Shown here: positions 1 to 10,500 of the stretch, piece by piece
Layout: the number at the start of each line of letters is the position of its first letter
Numbering within the stretch: the first letter of the stretch is position 1
Source of the DNA: Pigoraptor vietnamica
Taxonomy: Eukaryota; Opisthokonta; Filasterea
DNA: 20,668 nucleotides
Assembly (NCBI GenBank): GCA_943704525.1
Contig: CALSCQ010002190.1
Span: 1-20,668, forward strand
Direction of reading: 5' to 3'
Program-made: the position numbers and the translations under genes
The notes under the pieces: model-generated
The model's input: only the letters and a program-made list of their open reading frames with translations
Databases searched by the model: none
Told to the model about the DNA's origin: nothing

Positions 1-84
1 GGGGGGGACGTGGGTTCACGACAGACATGTCCAGCACTCAGAGATGCTAACGGCCAGTGTACTGGTGGGGCGCAACGCACATAC

Positions 85-3000
85 CTCAAAAAGAGTGATG
101 CCAAACGACCACACGTCGGTCTTCTCGCCGAACGCGCCCTTCGTGAGCGAGTCGGGTGACATCTGAAGGGGGACGCAACGACATACACTGAGTCACGAGG
201 GCCGATTGAACCGAGGAGTAGCATGCAAGGCCGCGAGCTAAAACAGCTCAGCGGTGAGGAGTGGAATCCCAACACTGCCCACGCTGCGCACAGGTGATGC
301 TCGTACGCGGGGGAGGAGGAGGAGGAGGAGGGGGAACCAACCCATCTAACAGGCAACCGCTGCCCCTTCTGGCGACGAGACTGGTAGACCCCTTCCGCAT
401 TCGCATTGCGCGATAGGCCAAAGTCCGCTGAAAGTCGAAAATACAGCTCTTAGTCACCGCAGGCAGCCAAACAGCAAACACAAAATCGGCCCATACTATA
501 CATATAGCGCGCGCCCACGCACCGACTTTCGCAATGAGCGCGCCTTCGGGGTCTTGCCCGATCATGACGTTACGCGCAGCGAGATCTCGGTGACTGCATC
601 AGTTCCGCAAGCGTCAGTGAACGGAGACCACACGTGCATCTCTTTCTCGGCAATCGGTACATAACGGCGCGCAGCAATAACGCAACGGCTGAGGGAACTC
701 ACACTATCTTTTTCGATGCAAGGAAGGCCATGCCGTCGGCAATGTCGCGCGCGAACTGTTGGAGTTGGTCGCACGTGGACGCAAGCGAATGCTGCCGCGG
801 CGGCAGCTGGCGCACAAAGCCGAGCAGATTCCCGTGCTGCGCAAGCTCCACGAGAACTGGGGAAAGAGCGGGACGACAGAGTCTCGTCACGCGCCGCACA
901 GTTCAACCACACACACTTAAGGCCATTCCGCACGCACAGTCACCCCACAACAGATTCCGCACCCACTCAGCATGGGCTCCTCGCGCGAGCACATTCCAAT
1001 AAGCGTGATAATGTTCGTGTGTTTGAGGGTCTTCATGATGTCGGCTTCCTCCAAAAAACAGACGCGCTCTTTGTCGGTGGAGCCCTCCCTCTGCACGTCA
1101 GGACTCAGGGTTATATAACTAAATAGCAACACATTTCTGCGCCACATACCACGCGAACAGTATCAGTCATGGAATACACTGCCGCACGGGCGTCGCACTC
1201 CCACGCAACCCGAGTACACTTTCAAACTGCCTCACCAGTGTCTTGATCGCGCACACTTTCCATCTTCCGTTGCTAAACACCTGCGCCAACGCATGGAAGG
1301 GAATGGGTCACAAAGGACGCTTGCGCCCCGCCGTGCCGTGTTTCCATTACTACACGAAAGACAGGGCGCGTCCGGTTGGCGCGCATGGAGAGCCACGTTC
1401 AGCTAAGCGAACGAGAATGCGGCTACGTACCCTTCCGTTTTTCACCACGCCAAATTCACCAGAGCCGAGCGTTTGCCCCTCTTCGACGTTTATGCGCTCA
1501 ATTTCAAGGCACTTGAGGTCGATCCTTACGTTCGTGGAAGAGAAGATTGTGTGTGTGTGTGTGTGTGTGGGGGGGGGGGGGGGGCCGGGTGAAGTTCAAC
1601 AGCGATTCGCAACGCTGATCTACACAACAGAATCGCCGCAAGACGGGCCAATCGCACAGCACACACGCAACACACGCACCTATTGTCGATCTTCTCCTTG
1701 ACGAACTTGAGGTGCGCCGCACGTGACCACACGCGTCGTCGCCACCGGTACAGAAGCACGACGCCCGCACAGACGAGCGCGGCAACCGCGATGGAGACAA
1801 CAATCGGCACGGCGTACAGTGTCGTGCCACCCGACGCGGACTTTGGCGCGCAAACAATCTCGCCGTCCTCCCACCCAATTGGCAGGCCCGAGCTGACGCA
1901 GGAGAGTAGGACAAATTCCCGCGTGACGTTGAGCCCAAGCGCATCCGCGATAAAGACGAGGCGATGCCGGCCGGGACTCTCGCCACGCACTTCAAGCGCC
2001 TCAAACGTGCCCGTGCCATTCTCAAGCACCCGTGTGCCACCGCCGAACAGGGCAGCGCGGCCGACGGCGCCCACGGCTTCGAGAGAGACAGAAACCTTCG
2101 CTGCACCCGCCGAAACGAAGGCAGTGTTCGAATCACTGTCGACTGCGAGCACGCGAACGAGGCGCAACGGCACCCCTGGAATGATCAGGTCGTTGCCGCT
2201 CTCGAGAAACGACGGCTCGAGGAGCAGGCGAGAAGGAGGCGTGGCAATGTCGCCACCGAACGGCGCCGAATTCCCGAGAACGACCGGCTGGCCGGAGCTC
2301 AAGAGTCCGTCCCTCCGATTTCCAAAGAACACGCCGCCGCCGGAGCGAGCAGAGTTCCCGGTCACACGAACTGTGGAGGCGAACATTGGGGCGACGCCAG
2401 CTCGCGTACCCACGTATATACCGCCGCCGCTGCTTCCTGCAGTGTTGCGGACCATGGCCACGTCCGCTGACGACAGCTGCTCGCTTGTCGAACTGTCAGT
2501 GCCATCCCAATAGAGGCCGCCGCCGTCGCCCTCGGCGGCATTCGCCTCGAAAACCGTGCCGTTCAGCGACGTCCAGCCCCCCACAATGTACGCACACCCG
2601 CCGTTCCCATACCTGTCGTCACCCGAATCCACCTTAACGGCGCGGTTGCCGGTGCAGAGGGAGGATGAAATGGAGACCGAGAATTCAAGAGGGATGGAGA
2701 AGGTCGACGACAGTTCGTTGGCGCTTTTCGACGCATCCGCAATCACGGCGCCCCCGTTTCCCGCGGAATTGTTGGTCATGTTCGAAGAGGACACCGACAG
2801 CGACGCCGTGTCGCTTACGTACAAGGCCCCTCCGCCGAACCCCGCCGAGTTCGAATCGATCGACACCGAGGCAAAATGTGCCTTGGAGAGTTGCGCAACG
2901 TAGGCGCACCCGCCGTCCCAGTACGCCCGCGATTCCCTGCACGACCCGCCGTTCCACGAAAACGATGACGTGCCCTGGACAAACGTCGCCGCACCAGACC

Positions 3001-3969
3001 TCGCGGCGCAAAACGCGACGTCCGTGTTGGAGAGCGAAAGGACGGCTCGGCCGATCGCCGCCAGCGCGCCACCGTTCATCGCGTCGCAGCGGCTAATGGT
3101 GGAACGCGAGATGGTGACTTTGGCCGCGCCAGTCGCCATCAAGAAGCCGCCGCTGTCGGCAAGGTTGCCGGAAAGGTGCTTGCAATCCGTGACGTCTACC
3201 TCGGCGCTTGTGCTCGCGAGAATCGCCCCTCCGGTCCACCCGCCCATACAGCCGGAAATCGTCGTCGACGTGATGCCAAGTCGTCCGACATCTTCCACGT
3301 AGAAGGCCCCTCCGCCGGAGAGCGCCGTGCAGTTCTCCATTCGCGAAGACGAGACAACCACTCGCGCGTTGCCCGAAAGGTGCGCAGCGCCGCCCTTGTC
3401 GACGGCGGCCGCCGCAACGAAACTCGAGTTGTGGCAGGCCAGCACCACATAAGAGCCCACGATGAGCGACGCCCCAACCGACGCCGTGTTGGACACAAAC
3501 GAGGACCCGTCGACAGTTGCGGTGACGCTGCCGTCGGCAGAGGGCTGCTCGAAGAAGTTCGTCTCTTCCGTGAATAAAGCGACTGCGCCTCCACGAAACG
3601 CCGAGTTGCCACGGAACGTCGACGAGGCTATCGTCACCGATTTCTGCCTCGTAAAAATCTTGTTGTGGGACACGAAGAGTGCGCCGCCACGCTCGCTGGC
3701 GACGTTGTTGGTGAACGAGTCGCTCGTTGAGGTCAACGAGATGGAGTTGTAGCCGTTGAGAGAGTAATAAACTGCGCCCCCGTCCGCGCTCACAGAATTC
3801 GAGTCGTAGGTGTTGGACGTCGATCTGAACCGGCCGCCTGGAGTGCGGATGAAAATGACACTCAGACAGCCATTGCAACGCGAGGGCGTTGAAATCAAAT
3901 GAAACGGGACACCTGAGTATGCAATGCAATGACACGTTTGCGCCCAGATATGCGTGTAGCGCATGTATA

Positions 3970-4014
<45 letters not shown>

Positions 4015-6679
4015 TGTGTGTGTGTGTCTCTGTGCGTGGTGGGTATCTGTGAGTTCTGTGCCTGCGTCGTGCGTGTGTGTGTTTTGGGGGGCACGTACCA
4101 CTCAGATAAAAAGCGGCACCGCGACGACCATGATTACCCGCAAAGGTCGAATCCTGCGCGCGAAGATTCGGTGCGTCTGCGTTCAAGAACGCGCCCTCCA
4201 GGCCAACGTTCGCCGTCGCCCGCACGCCTTCCAACACTACGGTGGCCGGGGAACTGATCCGCACCGCACCACCAAGAGCTCCCTCATTCGCCTCGAAGAC
4301 TGTGCGCCGAGCCACAAGGTTGACATTCACTGCCGTTTTGATTGCGCCGCCGTCTCCAAACGGACGCGCCGAATTCTGTGAAAACGACGAGTCCGTAAGG
4401 GTCATCGAGCACCTGCCAACAGAGTAGTCGACCTTGTCGTCGGCACCATGCGCGGGTGGGCCCATGTAGATCGCGCCGCCGCCGCCGAAGGCCGTCGTTA
4501 TGCCGTTTCCATCGATCACGTCCCAGACCGTATTGCCGGTGAAGTTGGACCTCGTGACCACGAGACTGCCGCCGCCAGTGTAACAGTCGTAAGATATCGC
4601 ACCGCCAGCGACGGCACCCTGGGCGCCAATGGAAGAAATTTAGAACACGACGCACACGCCACAAACGCAGAGCCACGCGACAGCAGAGACTCCATGCAAG
4701 TATTCAACGCCAGCGCGCGAGCGGCAAGACACCAAAGGGCACCCCTATCGGCCATTGTGTGACAGAGAGACCCGAACAGTTGGGTACAAAAGACCCATGA
4801 ACCATGCACTTGCCTCGTTGTTGCGGAACTCGCACTGGTCGACTGTCACCGTTCCCATCCACGCGCCAATCGCACCCCCTCCGTCCATCGCAGAGTTCCC
4901 GTCGAAGAGCGTCGACGTAATGACGACAGTCCCATTCTGTGTCACAATCGCGCCGCCGCCAACCCAACTGTCAGTGCGCCACGCGACGTCCACCTCGGAA
5001 TTGGCCGACCCGCCACACGCGTTCGTACGAAACACAGAGTTTGAAATCTCCGCGTTGAAGGCTCGAATACAGCCGACACTTAGACTCACGAGATCTGGAC
5101 GAAATAAATTCGGCAGACAAACTGTTCGTTAAACGCTGGGGCACAACATTGCACATGGCGCATGCGTGCCGAGTGAGTGAGGGCGAAGAGCGCTTCGGAA
5201 GGAAGCTCACCGTGAAAGTAGCTGTTCCTGACGTAGAGTTTGCCACTCTCGGCGCGGATGGGACCGAACTTGGGGAACGACGGCGCAGGAGGCGTAGTCG
5301 TAAGGAAAAACTCACAGTTGTCGACGGCCACGGTCGAACCCGCCACCCCGTCGAATGCAGGACCGAACAGATCCACGATCTTGCTGTTGAGTACCGTCAA
5401 GGCGCCCGATTTTCCAGCCGTGAACGCGCCTCGCGTGTACGTGTACGAGGGGCCGGTGAGCGTGACGTTGTCGAATGTGACGAGCACCCCCGTGTTCATC
5501 GCAACCCTACTCGTCGAGGTCGATCCCGACGACGTGATGACGACGGTGCTCGAGCCCAACACAGACCGATATCTCATCGAGACGTCCTTGGGGAAGACAG
5601 TGTTTGCGTAGATGCCCGGGTAGAGAAGGACTGTCCCCGACCCGTTCGTGGGTGCGCGACACATCTCAATGGCGAAGAGCGCACGCCCGACGATGGACGC
5701 CTTGTCGCTCTCCCGACGAACGAGGGAGACATTGTCGAGGACCGTGACGTTGCCGCGCGCGATGGTGACAACGAGAGTCCCGTTGATGGCGTCCGTGGGT
5801 ATGCTGCCATTGCCAGCGCCGGAGACCGGCAGTCCATCGCTGCCGTCGAACGCGAGGGTCAAGCGAATCGCGCTCCCAGCACGCGCGTCCGAGTTGTCGT
5901 CGGCACTTGCGCACGTGAAGCTCGTTATTCTGCGCACAATGCCGAAAACGTGTGTGCCAATGTTAAGTCGCACTCGGCACGTGACTGTTACAATCAAGCA
6001 ACTGCCGACTCAAAGTGTCAGTCACAGTTGCACGGCGGCCTGCCGATCCGGTTTGTTTGGGGGGCGATAATGCACAGCCGTGAGACGACATGCCGTCTCG
6101 GCTGACTGATGCAATGCGGGCAACTTCAACCATATTAGCATTGCCGCAATTGAAAATAATAGAAAATAGCCAACTGCAGCCGGCCGTCGGCCGATCTCGG
6201 ATCGGGTCGCCGCCTGAGTCAGCCGGGCCGCTGCTCAGGCCAGTACTGCCCGGCGCGGCCGGCAGAAACATAGTCGACTGACGGCGGCATTCACTGCAGA
6301 CCATTCAGCTAGCCCGAGTGTGACAGCCAGGTCGGACTGAACAACAGAAATTAAAGTAGCAACGGCCGCCGAACATTTTCAATTGTGGGGCCGGTACTCA
6401 CACGTATGATGTCGTTTGGACCTTGATAGAACTCGCCCCCGTGGACTGAGTACATGTAGATGCGAGCGTGAGGACGATGCTGCCGGCCGTTTTGTTGCCT
6501 GCGGAGTCGCCGGTCTGACTGCCCACCCAACTGCCCCCAAGGGGCGTGGGGCACCCTCCAAACTTGTCGCTTGCGCCTCCAGACGCAATCACGGCGCCGT
6601 CGACGCCGGTGCCGTCTATAAGTACACTGAGGAGAACAGCACCGAATAGGCAGACCGCAAGTAAGCGCGACCACGACAT
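85..6679 (-). CDS. Receptor tyrosine kinase with Pmp-like beta-helix ectodomain (3' end off window)
   Basis: Twelve exons fit in phase: 6679-6402, 5929-5211, 5094-4814, 4618-4099, 3837-1680, 1524-1431, 1280-1236, 1090-967, 856-703, 593-523, 427-342 and 162-85, giving 1536 codons before the gene leaves the window. The ATG at 6679 opens directly into a signal peptide (MSWSRLLAVCLFGAVLLSVL). Residues about 340-1120 carry many FxxN and GG[AG][AIV] motifs, as in the Chlamydia Pmp family, implying a right-handed beta-helix. A beta-sandwich-like stretch follows, then a membrane helix (about 1273-1296) and a basic stop-transfer RWRRR. The kinase domain has GSGEFGVV (1339-1346), the lysine of VCAIK (1363), alpha-C Glu1380, HRDLAARN (1459-1466), DFG (1483-1485), LPVRW (1506-1510) and DVWSFG. 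All catalytic residues are present, so it should be an active surface receptor kinase. HRDLAARN and LPVRW mark a tyrosine rather than serine/threonine kinase. Ligand and downstream partners cannot be inferred. Confidence 0.9.
309..334. repeat. (GGA)n purine tract in an intron
   Basis: A short GGA/GAG run with G-rich ends lies in the intron at 163-341 of the receptor kinase gene. On the sense strand it reads as a pyrimidine-rich CCT repeat just after the donor. Confidence 0.8.
1548..1584. repeat. (TG)n followed by a 16-base G run, intronic
   Basis: TG repeat from about 1548 to 1568, then an uninterrupted G run at 1569-1584. It sits in the intron 1525-1679 of the receptor kinase gene. On the sense strand it reads C-run then CA repeat, followed by a short pyrimidine tract and the acceptor at 1525-1526. 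Confidence 0.85.
3974..4027. repeat. (TG)n microsatellite in an intron
   Basis: About 40 nt of pure TG followed, after one interruption, by a further 13 nt. It lies in the 261-nt intron 3838-4098 of the receptor kinase gene, so the sense strand carries CA. An apparent open frame runs through it, but the Pmp repeat pattern breaks off at the donor (4098) and resumes after the acceptor (3838), which supports an intron. Confidence 0.85.
4619..4813 (-). other. GC-AG intron of the receptor kinase gene
   Basis: The exon ending in AAC GAG is followed by GCAAGT, the usual donor of GC-AG introns, and the intron ends in GCGCCCAG. Joining there keeps phase 0 and restores a Pmp-like run (NNE joined to GAVAGGAISY). 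The nearby GT-type alternative one codon later gives the wrong frame. Confidence 0.65.
6181..6265. repeat. Cluster of GC-rich inverted repeats (hairpins) in intron 1
   Basis: Four adjacent dyads lie in the first intron (5930-6401) of the receptor kinase gene: CGGCCG-T-CGGCCG at 6181-6193; CCGATC/GATCGG at 6191-6205; an 11-bp stem with one bulged T and loop CGGGCC at 6212-6240; and CTGCC..GGC/GCC..GGCAG at 6246-6265. Function unknown. An intronic regulatory element or a remnant of a small foldback element are both possible. Confidence 0.55.
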
Positions 6680-7549
6680 GGGACCGGTGCGTCGCGCCGC
6701 GGCGCGTTGAATAGCCGGGGATGGGACCGTCACGCGGCTGTTTGTAGAACCTTACGTCGTCGGTTCGCCGCTCGGACGGGTTAGTAATTTACGAAACTCG
6801 ATTCACTCGATGTCATCTCGACGCGACTAGTGGCGGAAAGTCGGTGCGCGCGATATTTTTCCGTCCCTGTACGCCGCTGCGGAAAAGTGTGTTAGGTCTC
6901 CGGCATTACCCGGGTGGCGACTGGCGTAATAATTATTGAATTCGATACATTCTGGTACACTGAGTTGTAAGTGATAATCAAAATCGACTGTTCGACCGCC
7001 GATGCATTGGGTGACCTGATTGGGTTACCGCACGGGGCTTAACACCCTAACGGGGTCCCATGGGAGGAAATTACCAATAGGACAAAACCAGGACGGGTGC
7101 GCGAAAACCGGGTCATTAACAGCCGTGTTGCATTGCCGCCACTCGTATTGCAGCTTGGCACGGCCACGCCCACCGCTGTCTTTATTTACTCTCGCAGAGC
7201 TCATACAATCTTCATGTACAAAGGCAGAATTAAAGTTGGCAATAGCACGGCCAACGCCCAGCAGTGCGCGTTTATACTTTGGTGAAAACTCATGGAAAAC
7301 TCAAGGCCAACGAATTTCAAATACTGTCCGAGGAAGGGGGCGTTGGCCGCATGCTGCCCTTAATCGGAAGTGCTGTCAGGTCGTGCAAGTCGAGTCGTGC
7401 AAGATGAACGCACTCATGATCATTGTTTTTTTTCTTTGCGGGGACGGACACTGCGGCACGCCCGGACTTCACCGCGGCAATCGCATTTGATCGCGCGGCA
7501 AGGGTATCGGCTGGGCGTCGATCGCCGTTACTGAAATTTGCCGAACAGT
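6680..7549. promoter_or_regulatory. Divergent intergenic region, candidate bidirectional promoter
   Basis: This 870-nt stretch separates the start codons of the minus-strand receptor kinase and the plus-strand metallopeptidase, so it must hold both promoters. I see no convincing gene in it; the open frames there lack family features. The word GGCCAACGCCC occurs at 7249-7259 and inverted at 7338-7348, with a close relative at 7158-7172. These are candidate binding sites only. Confidence 0.5.
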
Positions 7550-10500
7550 ATGGCTTCGACTCGTGCAATGTCAAAGGTGCTCTTCATCGGCGTGGCTGCG
7601 ATGTGTCTTGCAGTCGCCGCATATGGCGTTCAGCTGCCAGTGGAGAACCACGGTGCGTCCACGGGGCATCATGCGCGGGAGGCCGCGCACGCCATCTACG
7701 AGGCCGACGACCGTGTTAAAATCTTTTCGCACGACGGGCTGGGCACGGCGACCTTTCTCGCCATTCCGGAGGACGTCGCCGAGCCTCTTCGTCAGCGGCG
7801 CTCGGAATCTCTCGACGACGGCCTTGATCACTTCTTTTCGACGTACGGCGCTGCCTTTGGCATCGCGGGAGAGACGTCCAGGCAAGTCGTCCGCGGCGAT
7901 CCCTTCGTCGACGATCTCGGATTCTTGCACGTGCGCCTCGGGCAGGAGGTCAGGGGCATTCCCGTGTTCTCTGCCGGCGTCACGGTCCATTTCGCGCCCG
8001 GCTACAAGCTCACGTCGGCACAGGGCATCTTCGTCCCCGGGCTCGAGTTGAGCACCACCACACCGGTCGTCGCAAAGGCCAGCGCCATCCGCGCCGCTGC
8101 AGACGCAGTCGCCGCCAAGGCTTCGATTAGGGGCGGCAACATCAACGTCGCCCGCACGGACATCGTCGTTTTCAAGCGCGCATTGTTCGCCCACGCAGCA
8201 GAGTCCGTCGACAGCGATGAGGACGCGCCCGAGGGAAAGCTCGCTTTCGCCGTCCGCTTGCACCATCACAAGACGACGTACTTTGCGTTTGTTGACGCCA
8301 TCAACGGCCAAGTGCTTCACATCGCGGTGAAGTCCCTGGACAGGCTCAACCACAAGCACTACGAGCGCGCTATTCCGGACGGCAAAGACGTGCTGGTGTA
8401 CACGGCGGGCGACAACATTGACGGCATCCGGAACCCGAAGAGCAGGGAGATCGTCAAGGGCGTCATGCGCACGTACAACATGTTCGCCTCGCTCTCCGGC
8501 GGCAAGTATCTCTCCTACGACGGCATCGACTCTCCGATTCGCACCCGTCTCTTCCTCTACCGCAAGTGCTTCGACGAGTCCCAGTGCAACGATATCAATG
8601 AGGACGCACATTGCAACGAACGCGGCCTCTGCGTGCCCGACGATTGTCCTGCGTTTTGGGACTTGGGCAGGAACTCCCTCAGCTTCTGCCAGGAGCTCTC
8701 TACAGACGACACGGTCGCCCACGAGGTACTGTCATATAGACAGAGTGACACTAACCGGCAGACGAGTTCACAAACTTAAGGCTGACCGCGCATTTGTTTG
8801 CTGTTTGCATGCCGGTGACCAGGGGCACTGTGACTATAATTTTAGACGCCCGTGATTGTTTGCGAGTCTGCGTACATTCAAACGAATCAGTTGCATGGCA
8901 TCTAACTCAATCAGTCCTTCACCGCCTCCACAGCTCGCACACGCCTACATGATAAAGACGGGCCACCTCTTCGGCGAAAATGAGCCAGGCGCAATCGATG
9001 AGGGCATGGCCGGTAAGTAACTGCAGTCGGTTTCACTTATCGACTCAGTCCCACCATCTCAAAGTTGGGCCTGCGGCCGTATTGACAGACGAACAGAAGC
9101 CCAGGCCGACTTTCGGGCGATTTGGCATCTTATTGCACGCTTCGCCACAGGCGATATCTCCTAAGGCTTGTAATTGCTGGCGCTGGCCTGAACTGACACT
9201 CGGGCACTGGCAGATATATGGGGGGAGGTCGTCGATCTCCTCGATATGAACACGATCGACGACAATTCGAAAGCGGGCGATCGCACGTTTGGTAAGTGCG
9301 TGCGCGACCGCAAGAAGCAATCGGTGCGCTGGATCCAAGGCGAAGATGACGAGTATCCTTCGAACAGCCTCGGCTACCGCGACATGTTCTCGCCACAGTG
9401 AGTGCACAGCAGTGTTGTTCTTGCGAGTGACCTGATTTACGACGGTCACCGCACGCCAGTTTTGTATCTGAACTCAGTGTCAGTTGTGAGTGGACCGAAG
9501 TGGCTATAACCGCCGTCCTGTACGTTTTCGCGGCCGCCGACGCGTGCCGTGCTCACTGACCTCACCCGTTTGATTGTGACTCAATCGCAGGTGTTTCTTT
9601 CACCCGCCCGAAACAACCTCTCCTCTGTTTGTGTGCAACAGAATCGACAACGGCGGCATACACTCGAATTGCGGCGTGATCAACCGTGCGTTTTCTACGC
9701 TTGTGGATGGCACAAAGCTCCGGTACACTCAGGCACGTGCCCCTGTACAGCTGTCATATTTCAGAATCAGCAGTACTGTACCCTTCGTTCAGCAGTCGTG
9801 AGAGTCTGCAACGTGTCCCTCCCTGCCCCCTGGCTAGTCCGGCCGTGAGGAGTACTAACAGGCCGTCAGTGCTGAATTGAATGTCAGGAGTCCAGTCATA
9901 GATTGAACTTTTGTTGCGCGGACCCTGGCCTATAATATCTCAATTTTTTGTGCCGCGGCCACGTAGAGCCCGACCGTCAGCCTCTCACACTTACAGGTCA
10001 TTGTTAACGGGTGTTCTTGAACGTGACGCAGATTCGCGGGCTCGGCATCACAAAATCGGCAGCGATTTTCTGGCGTGCACAGACCAAGTACATGCAACCC
10101 CTCATGACCTTCACCGAGATGGCCGTTGCTCTCCAGCAAGCCTGTTCAGACTACGTCGCCGGCGGCGCTGCGCTTTACGAAGTTACCACGCAGTCTGCGC
10201 CGTGGAGCCGCAGCAAGCAGGTCATCACGTTGGACGATTGCCGTCAGCTTGCGAAGGTTATTGACCTGGTGAACATGCACGGCAGCCGGTGCCGCGGCCC
10301 CTCGGCGGTCGTCTCGTTCAAGGTCAAGTCGAAGACAAAGCACTCCATCACGCTTCACTGGAGGGCGCCGACCACCCATTTCAATGCCAAGGTGAGTGTC
10401 GCACGGCGTGAACTGTCCCGGCGCGCTCAGTTCGTCGCTCGGTATAACTCACCGAAGCGCCTTTTTCCTGTCCGGCGCGTCACCGCCTTAGGACTCGTCC

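Noticed and set aside
3974-4027. Telomere-like repeat
   Set aside because: It is plain TG dinucleotide within an intron, not a G-rich telomeric unit such as TTAGGG.
1526-4561. One 1011-codon uninterrupted exon through the TG repeat
   Set aside because: The His-Thr stretch at 3838-4098 is flanked by GTACGT and CAG splice sites that join in phase and restore the Pmp repeats, so it is an intron that happens to lack stops.
340-5094. Bacterial contamination, suggested by Pmp-like repeats
   Set aside because: The repeats are split by spliceosomal introns and are continuous with a eukaryotic tyrosine kinase domain.
7571-8722. 383-codon open frame on the minus strand opposite the metallopeptidase exon 1
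   Set aside because: It is an antisense shadow of a GC-rich coding exon; the plus frame carries the FTP/PepSY and catalytic motifs.
9288-9300. Strong splice-donor look-alike GTAAGT at 9292 in the metallopeptidase gene
   Set aside because: Reading through gives a coherent M4 segment (GKCVRDRKK ... WIQGEDDE ... YRDMFSP) that joins the next exon in phase, so no intron is needed.
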